Source: Ardenticatenaceae bacterium
GTDB lineage: Bacteria > Chloroflexota > Anaerolineae > Promineifilales > Promineifilaceae
DNA length: 64,000 nucleotides
Assembly (NCBI GenBank): GCA_020634435.1
Contig: JACKBS010000007.1
Location: 186,001 to 250,000 of the forward strand
Reading direction: 5' to 3'
Below the pieces are notes generated by a model that saw only the letters and a program-made list of their open reading frames with translations, was not told the DNA's origin and searched no databases. Positions within the stretch are counted from its first letter, which is position 1; every line of letters begins with the position of its first letter. Positions 16,404 through 24,267 of the stretch are shown here, in pieces. The translations under genes and the position numbers were made by a program.

Positions 16404-17909
16404 TTACTCAAAAGCGGGCCATTCGATGTCGTCCAGGCAGCTTGTGTTGGGCGATTGGTCGGGATTGGCCAGGAAATCATCAGCGATGTCCACGGTGCAT
16501 GCCACGCTGCTGAGCAAGGAGTGCCCTGCGCCCGGCACCTCAACCACGGTGCTGTTGGGCAAGGTTGCGGCCGTCAGCGTGGCCCAGCGAGGTGGCGTAG
16601 CGGTGTCGTATTGGCCCACCAGAATGAGCGTGGGAATGTTGCTGGAAACGGCCGTATTATCCACCGCATTCATGGGATTCCAATATTCACACAGGTTTGT
16701 CAAATCGGCCGTACCTTGCAGCAGGGCGCCTTCTAGCTCTGGGGGAATGTTACCGACAACGGCCGTTTCCACCCGCTCATAATCGCCCAGCGCATACTCA
16801 TCATGGCAAATCACCGAGTTGTACATGCCTTCGCTGTCGCTGCGGTCCTCATCGTCCTGATATTTGGTGCGAGCAAAGCCATCCTCCGCGCTAATTTCGT
16901 CCAGGGCATCAAAATTGTCGTTGCTCACCTCATAAATCACGTAGGGCAGCAGCGGAATGAGCGACGTATCGCTAAACGCGCTGCTAAGAGCAAAAACGAG
17001 ATCATCGCCAAACACCTCACCCCCTTCATCATTGAGGCGCTGGACGGTATCTAAAAAGACGTTTTCCAAGTCGGGATATTCTTCGCGACAGTAATCGTCC
17101 TGTTCGCAGTCGGCAAAGAGCTGGGCCAGGGCATCGGTAAAGCTGTACACCTCGTCCACCGGCGTATCGGCGTTGGGCGGGAAGGGCGAGTCGAGAATGA
17201 CCGCGCGCACACCTTCAGGATGACGACGCATCACTTCCAGCGCCAGCCGCGTACCATAGGAGATGCCCAGCAAATCCCACTCGTCAATGCCCAATGCCTG
17301 CCGCAGCACCGCCACATCGGCAGCATTTTCCTGCGTGTTGTAGGCCATCAAATTAATGCCTTCGTCGGTCAGGCGGTCAAAGCAAAGGGAATCAGGATTG
17401 TCCCGCTCATCAGCTTCGGCAAACTCAGGGCAGTCTAAAGTGGGTTCGGAATAGCCGGTGCCGCGCTGGTCTAGCAAAATCAGGTCGCGATTTTGTAAGA
17501 AGGAAAATTCCCAACTTTCAGGATCGGCCAGGAAATCATCCAGACCGCTGCTGCCGGGGCCGCCAGCCAGATAGACAACAGGCGGTTCGCTGGCGCCATC
17601 TGGTGCAGCCACAATGGCCACAGCCAGTTCAATGGTGGGCGAACTGGCATCACTGCGATCTTCAGGCACGGTCAGATAACCGCATTCGATGTCATAGCCA
17701 CGTGGCATGTCGAAGGGGCAGTCGGTGGTTTGGAAGTCGGCGGTGGTAGAAGAAACAACGGCCGTATTCCCGCTGTCACCTTCATCTGCCGTATCAATCT
17801 GATCACGGACTGGCCTATCAAAATCGTCCACAATTTCATCCGCTCCATCATCGCAAGCAAAGAGCAGCAAACCCAAAAGTACCAACAGCAGTAATCCAAA
17901 TTTTTTCAT
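16404..17909 (-). CDS. Alpha/beta-hydrolase lipoprotein, TAP-like aminopeptidase family
   Basis: This 501-residue exported hydrolase begins with a lipoprotein signal peptide (LLLFAC, Cys19). The fold is recognised from the oxyanion strand VVYLAGGPGSSG, the nucleophile elbow GISYGT with Ser217, and a C-terminal TAP-like lid/cap module. That module includes PTLILVGQYDTATPP (catalytic Asp region) and PGAGHSLLS (catalytic His). Family members cleave N-terminal peptides or proline iminopeptides outside the cytoplasm. Several cysteines around the active site (DCPFD, ECGYL, CHDEY) fit the disulphides seen in this family. It is divergent from ctaA across a 334-base intergenic region. Confidence 0.85.
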   Translation of the reverse strand: MKKFGLLLLVLLGLLLFACDDGADEIVDDFDRPVRDQIDTADEGDSGNTAVVSSTTADFQTTDCPFDMPRGYDIECGYLTVPEDRSDASSPTIELAVAIVAAPDGASEPPVVYLAGGPGSSGLDDFLADPESWEFSFLQNRDLILLDQRGTGYSEPTLDCPEFAEADERDNPDSLCFDRLTDEGINLMAYNTQENAADVAVLRQALGIDEWDLLGISYGTRLALEVMRRHPEGVRAVILDSPFPPNADTPVDEVYSFTDALAQLFADCEQDDYCREEYPDLENVFLDTVQRLNDEGGEVFGDDLVFALSSAFSDTSLIPLLPYVIYEVSNDNFDALDEISAEDGFARTKYQDDEDRSDSEGMYNSVICHDEYALGDYERVETAVVGNIPPELEGALLQGTADLTNLCEYWNPMNAVDNTAVSSNIPTLILVGQYDTATPPRWATLTAATLPNSTVVEVPGAGHSLLSSVACTVDIADDFLANPDQSPNTSCLDDIEWPAFE

Positions 17910-18243
17910 GACTTCATCTCGTTTGGTGGGGGTTTATAAAACAATGGTGTTCATCTTAGCAGAAAGAAACCATTTTGGGGATAAACCGTGCGTCCTGGGA
18001 TACGGCCGTTTGTTCGTGCGCGATTTAGGTTGGACCATTTTTTGTTGTTTTCGCATCAAAATCGTGGCGTATTTAAAATGGTCCAATCTCAAAAAATTAA
18101 TTGTTGACAAAAATCATCCATATTTCGGCCAAATGTCATGGAGAGAATTTTATCTATCCTGAAAGGTTGGGTAAACTTGGTATAATCGCGCGCTGTTGAT
18201 TGACCCTTGCGTAGATTGGAGATCGGAAGAGCAGGAGCTAACT
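17910..18243. other. Divergent intergenic region with a 12-base inverted repeat and ctaA promoter
   Basis: This stretch separates the TAP-like hydrolase from ctaA. It holds a perfect 12-base inverted repeat TTGGACCATTTT (18030-18041) with its complement at 18075-18086, spaced by 33 bases. It also holds one ACGGCCGT palindrome near 18002 and an extended -10 promoter at 18178-18186. The inverted repeat could be a hairpin or a paired operator; nothing in the window identifies its factor. Confidence 0.5.
18178..18186 (+). promoter_or_regulatory. Extended -10 promoter for ctaA
   Basis: TGGTATAAT provides an extended -10 box (TG-n-TATAAT), 57 bases upstream of the ctaA start. No good -35 box is present at the normal spacing, as expected for extended -10 promoters. 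Confidence 0.6.
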
Positions 18244-19329
18244 ATGTCAGAACAAGACAATAAAAAAATCATTCGCTGGCTTTTTGTAGTGTGTGGCCTC
18301 ATCATGATCATGGTGGTGTTTGGCGGTTTTGTGCGGTTAACCCGCTCGGGGCTGTCCATTGTAGAGTGGAACCCGGTCAGCGGCGTTATCCCCCCCATTG
18401 GCCAGGCCGCCTGGGAAGCTGAGTTTGCCAAATACCAGCAAACTCCTGAAGGTGCGCTTATCAACCACAGCATCACCCTGACGCAGTACAAAGAAATATT
18501 TTATGTCGAGTATATTCACCGGCTGATTGCCCGTTTTGCCGGGCTATTTGTAGTAATTCCCCTGTTTTACTACCTGTACAAGGGCATCATTCCGCGCAAA
18601 AAATCGTTTGTTTATTTGCTGATCGGTGCCCTGTTTGGCTTCCAGGGCTTTTTGGGCTGGTACATGGTCAGCAGCGGCCTGGTTGAAAATCCGGCGGTGG
18701 ATCATTTCCGGCTCACCATTCATCTGCTCATGGCCCTCTTCCTACTGGCCCTGACAATGTGGACCGCGCTACGTCACGTGCATCACTTCCCCAAAGTCAT
18801 CAACGATGGGCGCGGCTCGCTGCCATACGTTTTGTCGGCCGTGGTGCTCACTATCTTGGTCATCCAGATCACCTACGGCGGTTTTGTGGCGGGCCTGAAG
18901 GCGGGCTGGATTTCTAACACCTGGCCGCTGATGGGCGGGCGCCTCATTCCCGCAGCCCTGTTTAGCCAATTTGATGCCTGGTGGCAAAACCTGATTTCGT
19001 CGCCAGTGGGGGTACATTTTGTGCACCGTTGGTTTGCCTTTGTGGTGCTTGGGGCGGCAACCTGGCTGTATTTCATCACCAAACGCCACGCTTACTCGGC
19101 CAACGTCCACAAAGCGGTCATCTATTTCCTGGCCTTGGTGGCCGTGCAGATTACGCTGGGCATCACCACCATTTGGTTCAGTGTGCCGATTGTTCTGGCG
19201 CTATCTCATCAGGCAGTCGGGCTGCTGTTGTTTGTGGTGGCGGTGTACATCCGGTATGAGATTGTGCACACGCCCATTCCCGCGCAAATTGTGGAACGGC
19301 AAACGGCCGTTGCCCAAACCGGCGACTAA
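18244..19329 (+). CDS. ctaA: Heme A synthase
   Basis: CtaA/COX15 oxidises the C8 methyl of heme O to the formyl of heme A, needed for aa3-type cytochrome oxidases. The 361-residue protein has about eight membrane helices in two four-helix halves. The first half carries RLTRSGLSIVEWNP and the heme-ligand motif EYIHRLIARFAG. Paired histidines follow in DHFRLTIHLL, FVHRWFAFVV and LSHQAVGLLL. ATG at 18244 is chosen because AGGAG lies about nine bases upstream, although the frame is open for 16 codons more. The gene stands alone here; a heme O synthase is not in the window. Confidence 0.9.
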   Translation: MSEQDNKKIIRWLFVVCGLIMIMVVFGGFVRLTRSGLSIVEWNPVSGVIPPIGQAAWEAEFAKYQQTPEGALINHSITLTQYKEIFYVEYIHRLIARFAGLFVVIPLFYYLYKGIIPRKKSFVYLLIGALFGFQGFLGWYMVSSGLVENPAVDHFRLTIHLLMALFLLALTMWTALRHVHHFPKVINDGRGSLPYVLSAVVLTILVIQITYGGFVAGLKAGWISNTWPLMGGRLIPAALFSQFDAWWQNLISSPVGVHFVHRWFAFVVLGAATWLYFITKRHAYSANVHKAVIYFLALVAVQITLGITTIWFSVPIVLALSHQAVGLLLFVVAVYIRYEIVHTPIPAQIVERQTAVAQTGD

Positions 19330-19333
19330 TATT

Positions 19334-19379
19334 TTGGAGATTAGAGATTGGAGAAACAATTTCTAATCTCCAATCTTTT
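19334..19379. repeat. Intergenic inverted repeat, copy at 19.3 kb
   Basis: A perfect 12-base inverted repeat (TTGGAGATTAGA at 19334-19345 and its complement at 19362-19373) is built from GGAGATTAGAGATTGGAG-style tandem units. It fills the gap between ctaA and the DUF72 gene. The arrangement is like the GTAATT-type elements but the wording differs. Confidence 0.65.
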
Positions 19380-19381
19380 AT

Positions 19382-20176
19382 ATGAGTTCCACAACAGTTT
19401 GGCATCTGGGCACGATGGGCTTCAGCTACAAGGAGTGGCTAGGCCCGTTTTACCCCGCCGGGATGGCCCCCAAAAATTATCTCGCCCATTACAGCACCCT
19501 GTTTGATGCTGTCGAAATTGACAGCACCTTTTACGGCACGCCTCGACCCGAAAGCGTCATTCGCTGGCGGCAAAGCACCACCGACCACTTCACCTTTTGC
19601 CTCAAAACCCCACGAACCATTACCCACGATGCCCCGCTGGCTGAGGGAATGGAGGCGATGCAGGCGTTTGTGGAAACGGCCGTTCTCCTCAAAGAAAAGC
19701 TCGGCTGTATCCTCATCCAGTTTGGCCCCACGTTCACCTATGCCCAGGTGGAAGAGATGGACCAATTTCTGAGCCAGCTGCCCCAAACCGTGCGCTTTGC
19801 GGTGGAGTTTCGTGATGATTCCTGGGTGCGGCCAGAGACGGTAGAGTTGTTACGGCCGTACAACATCTGCCTCACCGCCACCGACTACATTCACCTGCCC
19901 AAAGTCATCGCGCCAACGGCCGATTTCCTTTACCTGCGCTTCATTGGTCGGCACGGCCAGTTTAAGGCCAAAGACAAAGAAGAAATTGACAAAACGGCCG
20001 ATTTGCAAGCGTGGTATGCCCAAATCGAACCGCTCTTACCCCAGTTCAAACACATCTTTGGCTTCTTCAACAACGACTACGCGGGATTTTCCCCAGGCAC
20101 CTGCAACCGCTTCAAAACAATCATCGGCTTAAAGACCGAAGAGATTCGACCACCCCAACAAGGCCGCCTCTTTTAG
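19382..20176 (+). CDS. DUF72 family protein (YecE-like)
   Basis: This 264-residue cytoplasmic protein has a TIM-barrel-like fold. The family signature begins at the N-terminus with LGTMGFSYKEWLGPFYP and continues with FDAVEIDSTFYGTP, FTFCLKTPRTITHD, GCILIQFGP and VEFRDDSW. It ends with the FGFFNNDYAGFSPGTC segment. DUF72 (YecE) proteins are widespread but have no firmly established reaction. Length is typical. It follows ctaA across the inverted repeat on the same strand; a shared function is not implied. Confidence 0.88.
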   Translation: MSSTTVWHLGTMGFSYKEWLGPFYPAGMAPKNYLAHYSTLFDAVEIDSTFYGTPRPESVIRWRQSTTDHFTFCLKTPRTITHDAPLAEGMEAMQAFVETAVLLKEKLGCILIQFGPTFTYAQVEEMDQFLSQLPQTVRFAVEFRDDSWVRPETVELLRPYNICLTATDYIHLPKVIAPTADFLYLRFIGRHGQFKAKDKEEIDKTADLQAWYAQIEPLLPQFKHIFGFFNNDYAGFSPGTCNRFKTIIGLKTEEIRPPQQGRLF

Positions 20177-20338
20177 CCTGCCAATCGTTCCCCGCGCCAA
20201 AATCCTATGCTCAGATATACCTTTTTTGTAACGCTTGCCTGTGCTTGGATACAGACTACTGCCGGGGAAACGGCCGTAAACTGCCACATTCGGGCTGATC
20301 ATGCTGGTCTGCCTGTGATTTAACACGCTAGGAGTTTT

Positions 20339-21339
20339 ATGACATTAATCAAATTAATCCGTAACACGATTTTTCTTGTTTTTTGCTGGGGGTAGCGGTG
20401 GGCGGAACGGCCGTTGCCCAAACGTTTAACGAAGAAACTTACTGGAATAACGATGTGCAGCCGCTGCCGGCCAACGTCAACCACTACACGTTTGTCAGCA
20501 GCTTTCTCAAGCCACCCTACAATGTGGTGGGGCTAAACGTTTACACGCCGCCCGGCTACGAAGCCACCGGTAACAGCCAGCGTTACCCGGTCATTTACCT
20601 GCTGCACGGCGTCAACGGCAATGAGGCCAACTACTTTGGTTGGTACGACAGCTATTCTGCGCTCTATAGCCAGAAAAGTGCCCTCAGCCTCATGGAAGGC
20701 ACGGTCAGTCCCGCCCCCGGCTTCAAAATGCCAGAAGCCATCCTCGTGTTTGTCAACGGGGGCAAAGGCAGCGGCTACTACGACTGGAACACACCGGAAA
20801 ACGGCCCCAACTCCGACTTTCCCATCATGTCAGAAAGCATCATCATTAAAGAGGTACTGCCCTTTGTAGATAATCATTTTCGCACCATACCGTTTCGTGG
20901 CGGCCGGGCCATTGAGGGTTTTTCGATGGGCGGCTATGGTGCAGTGAAGTTTGCTCTAGAATATCCACAGCTGTTTTGTTCGGCCGTTTCTTACGGCGGC
21001 ACCGACTACGACTCCAGCATGAACCCAGCGGAGAGCGTGTACAATATCGTCGCCGCCAACAAACCGGCGCTCAACACCCACCCTGTGCGCATTCGCCTGG
21101 TACAGGGCGCATTAGATGGCACATCCAGTGGCAACCTCGAACTCAAGGATTTTCTGGATGCACAGGGCATTTATAACGAATATGAAACGGCCGTTCCTAA
21201 CACCAAACATGATTGGGGCGACTACTACCGTAACAATGGCGACGTCGGCCTGGACTTCCACCAGGCGTGCTTCCTGGCCAATCCAGCCCCCAATCTGACA
21301 GAGTTTGTCTATCTCCCCACCATCCAAAAAGGACCCTAG
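20339..21339 (+). pseudogene. Secreted esterase (FrmB/feruloyl-esterase-like), split by a single-base frameshift in its signal peptide
   Basis: The mature enzyme is intact from about 20383. It has HG near YLLHGVNGNE, the nucleophile elbow GFSMGG (20920-20937), and a C-terminal catalytic His in TKHDWGDYY, typical of esterase D-type alpha/beta-hydrolases. The expected start is ATG 20339 with AGGAG just upstream; it encodes MTLIKLIRNTIFLVF and then hits TAG at 20393. Adding one T to the six-T run at 20379-20384 would fuse it to LLGVAVGGTAVAQ and give a complete signal peptide. The only in-frame start otherwise is a TTG at 20383 with half a signal sequence. The frameshift may be real or a sequencing error. 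The protein ends FVYLPTIQKGP, a tail shared with another secreted protein here. Confidence 0.75.
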
Positions 21340-21561
21340 GTGTTTGGTTCAGTCCGGCAACTCTGTTACAATGAATTTCCATACTGCATGGGAACTCGCC
21401 AACCCTCAAACTGTTGTCCTTTGAGGATTTTACAGCGATTCTCACCCTGGAAGAACCGATTCACTAACAACCATCCTGACACCATGCCCAACAAATGTGC
21501 CTGGCAGCTAACAGCAGCACCTTGCCTGTAAAACCGTCTGTTTAGAAAGAAGGAGAGCGCG

Positions 21562-21960
21562 ATGAAACGATTAAACATTTCCAGCGGTGCCCCCTGGGAG
21601 TCGATTGTAGGTTATTCCCGAGCGGTGCGGGTTGGACCCTATGTGCATGTAGCCGGCACAACGGCCGTAAATGGCGACGGCGAGCTGGTTGGCGCCGATG
21701 ATCCGTATGGTCAGGCCGTCTACATCTTGAACAAGATTGAGAAAGCGTTGCAAGAAGCGGGCGCAGAGCTAAAAGACGTGGTGCGTACTCGCATCTACGT
21801 CACCGACGTAACCGATTGGGATGAAGTAGGCCGCGCTCATGGCGAGGTGTTTGGGCAAATTCGTCCGGCCGCCACGCTGGTGGAGGTCAGTTCTTTACTG
21901 GAGCCGGAAATGTTGGTGGAAATTGAGGTAGATGCGTTTTGTGGGGAAGCAACAATTTAA
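21562..21960 (+). CDS. RidA family protein
   Basis: This 132-residue protein of the RidA/YjgF/YER057c family has a strong AAGGAGAG ribosome binding site. RidA enzymes hydrolyse reactive enamine/imine intermediates from pyridoxal-phosphate enzymes such as threonine dehydratase. Family features are GPYVHVAGTTAV near residue 28, a central helix with NKIEKALQEAGAELKDVVRTRIYV, and the C-terminal PAATLVEVSSLLEPEMLVEIEVDA. The arginine of the RTRIYVTD motif, which binds the substrate carboxylate in active members, is present. It is likely a stand-alone gene. Confidence 0.9.
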   Translation: MKRLNISSGAPWESIVGYSRAVRVGPYVHVAGTTAVNGDGELVGADDPYGQAVYILNKIEKALQEAGAELKDVVRTRIYVTDVTDWDEVGRAHGEVFGQIRPAATLVEVSSLLEPEMLVEIEVDAFCGEATI

Positions 21961-22052
21961 GCGGTGCTGGGCCGACGCCCACAACCCCGGCTTTCTGCTG
22001 GCGCACTGCCACATAGCAGCGCCGGGGAAAAGGCGTGCGAACTGTTAAAATC

Positions 22053-22226
22053 TTAGAAGCCGTTCCGGGTAATTACCAGGGTCAAAACCATGCTGAGCAC
22101 AATGAGAATACCCATTACCAGCAAGAATTTTTCCGCAAAGGTGCGTTTCCGGTTGTAAATCCGGTTTTTCTCCGAAACTTGCGGCAGCTTCTTTTTGGGC
22201 TGACGCCGTTTTTTCACTTTGGCCAT
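22053..22226 (-). CDS. 57-residue basic single-pass membrane protein
   Basis: This small gene is below usual length cut-offs. It encodes a very basic N-terminal half (MAKVKKRRQPKKKLP, then RIYNRKR) followed by one hydrophobic helix of about 20 residues (FLLVMGILIVLSMVLTLVI) and a short tail. The start has AAGGAGTC about eight bases upstream. The positive N-terminus predicts the cytoplasmic side. It has the size of SecE but I cannot see the SecE amphipathic signature, so I leave the function open. It lies between ridA and the CoA-binding gene, with nothing else coding on that stretch. Confidence 0.6.
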   Translation of the reverse strand: MAKVKKRRQPKKKLPQVSEKNRIYNRKRTFAEKFLLVMGILIVLSMVLTLVITRNGF

Positions 22227-22313
22227 CTGAATTGACTCCTTACTATAAAATCTGCGCTCAATGCGGCCCCGAGTATAACATAATTTACCAATGCACGTGA
22301 ACAGGCAAGCAAA

Positions 22314-22355
22314 AAAAGAAGCAGCCGATACAAACGATCGGCTGCTTCAATTATT
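22314..22355 (-). terminator. Terminator after the CoA-binding gene
   Basis: A 12-base-pair stem GAAGCAGCCGAT/ATCGGCTGCTTC with a seven-base loop is followed on the minus strand by seven T residues. It ends the CoA-binding gene 28 bases after its stop codon. Confidence 0.85.
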
Positions 22356-22382
22356 TTGCTATTTGTTTGCTGGCTCGATGTG

Positions 22383-22847
22383 TTAGGCTGTCGGCAAGCG
22401 TCCCATCTTGTCCAAGACCCACTTCATACATTTATGGAACGGATCAAAGAACATCATTGGGCAGCCCCCGGCAATGACGGTAATGCCATTTTCCTGGCAA
22501 ACGGCCGTTCCCTCATCAGATACACTCGACCCCATCCAGGTGTTGTTGTGCATCCAAACGCGCGGCACACCCGCCGCCACACAATCTTGTACCACCTGCG
22601 TGCTTTGCTCCGGTGTCGTAACCAGAATGGCCCCATCCACACCACCGGGAATCGCCTGCATATTCGGATAGCACGGTCCATCTTCCACCGAATCGGCATG
22701 GGGATTCACGGCAAACACCTCATACCCCTTGTCACGCAGCGTACGGAAAATGCCGTTAGCGGTTTCGCTCGGATTACGCGACACGCCCGCCACGGCAATG
22801 CGCTTTTGGGCAAGAAAATCTCTGGCTGATTCTTCAAACGAACTCAT
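22383..22847 (-). CDS. CoA-binding domain protein (YccU-like)
   Basis: This 154-residue cytoplasmic protein is a single Rossmann-type CoA-binding domain. The nucleotide-binding start IAVAGVSRNPSETANGI is followed by GYEVFAVNPHADSVEDGPCYPNM and DGAILVTTPEQS. The typical HNNTWMGSSV segment (often HQGi in relatives) and a C-terminal GCPMMFF close the domain. Stand-alone proteins of this kind resemble the first domain of succinyl-CoA synthetase alpha and are annotated YccU; their physiological role is not settled. An AAGGAG site precedes ATG 22847. It is divergent from the riboflavin transport unit. Confidence 0.88.
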   Translation of the reverse strand: MSSFEESARDFLAQKRIAVAGVSRNPSETANGIFRTLRDKGYEVFAVNPHADSVEDGPCYPNMQAIPGGVDGAILVTTPEQSTQVVQDCVAAGVPRVWMHNNTWMGSSVSDEGTAVCQENGITVIAGGCPMMFFDPFHKCMKWVLDKMGRLPTA

Positions 22848-23024
22848 TTTGACTCCTTACACAGATTGTTCAAACATTTCAGCAAAATGCCTTCATAAAA
22901 GGCGAAGTTGTGTCATTCATAAACAGCTTTAATCTGTATCTTTTTACGTAGATTGTCCAGTGAAAGTTACTGCCAAAACCGGTGAGTTTTGTCAGAAAAA
23001 CCACCATGACCAGCAGTGGCCGCT

Positions 23025-23052
23025 TTGACGCCTTGCCTGGCTTCTGTATAAT
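23025..23052 (+). promoter_or_regulatory. Promoter of the riboflavin transport operon
   Basis: A -35 box TTGACG (23025-23030) and a consensus -10 box TATAAT (23047-23052) are 16 bases apart. Transcription would begin near 23059, about a dozen bases before the riboswitch. Confidence 0.75.
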
Positions 23053-23070
23053 CAACTGCACAAGAAAATA

Positions 23071-23284
23071 ATAACCTTCGGGGCAGGGTGAGGCGTTTTG
23101 AGTGACGTCCAATTCCCGACCGGCGGTGAGGCCCGCGCAGGCCAAGCCCGCGAACCTGTAATCGGTAAACCGTAATCAGTAATCAGTGCAAACTGATAAC
23201 CGATTACCGACCACCGATTACCCAAAATGGTTGATCTGGTGAGACTCCAGAGCCGACAGTATAGTCTGGATGGGAGAAGGTAAA
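23071..23284 (+). ncRNA. FMN riboswitch (RFN element)
   Basis: The conserved RFN core is complete. It has ACCTTCGGGGCAGGGTG at the 5' side, AATTCCCGACCGGCGGT, GCCCGCGA, GATCTGGTGAGACTCCAGAG, CCGACAGTATAGTCTGGATG and a closing GGGAGAAGG that pairs with the 5' end. FMN binding to this RNA normally lowers expression of riboflavin synthesis or uptake genes. Here it precedes a riboflavin-type ABC transporter and is followed by an intrinsic terminator, so control should act by transcription termination. The variable arm (about 23153-23230) is enlarged by an AT-rich inverted repeat of about 67 bases related to intergenic repeats elsewhere in the window; the conserved core itself is undisturbed. Confidence 0.95.
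23157..23223. repeat. AT-rich inverted repeat inside the FMN riboswitch
   Basis: The arms GTAATCGGTAAACCGTAATC... and its imperfect complement ...ACCGACCACCGATTACC are built of 7-9-base units like the intergenic elements at 4064 and 25246. They form the riboswitch's variable stem. Confidence 0.75.
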
Positions 23285-23330
23285 CGAGACGCGGCGCGTT
23301 TTGTTTGTCATGCCATGAACTAAATGAACT

Positions 23331-23355
23331 GCCCCACAGTGATGTGGGGCTTTTT
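23331..23355 (+). terminator. Riboswitch-linked intrinsic terminator
   Basis: An eight-base-pair stem GCCCCACA/TGTGGGGC with a GTGA loop is followed by TTTTT. It sits about 50 bases after the riboswitch and 108 bases before ribX, the place expected for the regulated terminator of the expression platform. Confidence 0.85.
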
Positions 23356-23462
23356 GTTGGAGTGTGGTGTGAGAAACGGCCGTTGTTCATCATGTGGCGG
23401 TTTCATTGCGGCCACCCCTCGCGCGCAGTTTCCCCTTGCCCCGCTTAATTTGTGAGGATGGT

Positions 23463-24233
23463 ATGGATTGGTTGCGACGGCAGCCTGTCTCTGTGACGGT
23501 TGCCGCTTCATTTGCCTTGCTCCTGCTGCTGTGGCAAGCAGTGGTGCTGCTGGGCGCGTACGACAAATTTATCTTGCCGGGGCCGTTGGATGTGGTGCAG
23601 CAGTTTGGCATGGTAGTGGCGGACGGCCGTTTGCTGCGTCACAGCCTCATCACCCTCAGCGAAGTGATTCCCGGCTTGCTCATCGGTGCGCTGATCTCCC
23701 TGCCGCTGGGCTATTTGCTGGCCAAATCCCCTCTGGCCGAGCGGCTCATCTCCCCCTACCTCATCGCCTCGCAAGCCATCCCGGTGATAGCCATTGCCCC
23801 CCTGCTCACCATCTGGATTCGTTCCACGTTTTGGGCACGCGTGCTGGTGGCTGTGCTGGTGGTCTTTTTTCCCGTGCTCATCAACATCATTGCCGGGCTG
23901 CGCTCTGTACCGCGTGAGCTGTATGAACTCATGGCTTCGCTGCGGGCTACCCGCTGGCAAACCTTTCGCCTGCTGGAATGGCCCGCCGCCCTACCCATCG
24001 TACTGGCCGGGCTGAAGCTAGGGGCCACGCTCAGCGTTATCGGCGCACTGGTAGGCGAGTTTGTCCAACCCAAGACGGAAGGGCTGGGCTATTTGCTCAT
24101 CACCGCCCGCTACCAATTTAAAACCGATCTGGTGTTTGTGGTGCTGTTCACTCTGGCGTTCATGGCCCTGAGTTTGTATGGATTGGTGACGCTGGCCGAA
24201 AAACGTCTGCTGCGCTGGCAGCAGCATCAATAA
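23463..24233 (+). CDS. ribX: Riboflavin ABC transporter permease, RibX-type
   Basis: This 256-residue membrane permease has about six helices and belongs to the nitrate/taurine/thiamine-precursor (SsuC/ThiX) class. The EAA-like loop is visible as PRELYELMASLRATRWQTFRLLEWPAALPIVLAGLK. It lies under an FMN riboswitch and is followed by a binding protein and an ATPase, the gene order known as RibXY in Chloroflexota, so riboflavin is the predicted substrate. ATG 23463 with GAGG seven bases upstream is preferred over the open frame that starts 69 bases earlier. Substrate rests on riboswitch context, not on the permease sequence itself. Confidence 0.85.
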   Translation: MDWLRRQPVSVTVAASFALLLLLWQAVVLLGAYDKFILPGPLDVVQQFGMVVADGRLLRHSLITLSEVIPGLLIGALISLPLGYLLAKSPLAERLISPYLIASQAIPVIAIAPLLTIWIRSTFWARVLVAVLVVFFPVLINIIAGLRSVPRELYELMASLRATRWQTFRLLEWPAALPIVLAGLKLGATLSVIGALVGEFVQPKTEGLGYLLITARYQFKTDLVFVVLFTLAFMALSLYGLVTLAEKRLLRWQQHQ

Positions 24234-24267
24234 TGGCGGGGTTTTGCCAAAAAGGAGTTGATTTGTG

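Noticed and set aside
18220..18232. AGATCGGAAGAGC, identical to the first 13 bases of a common sequencing adapter
   Set aside because: The match ends after 13-14 bases and the sequence continues smoothly into a good ribosome binding site and ctaA. Chance agreement is more likely than adapter contamination, though reads over this point would settle it.
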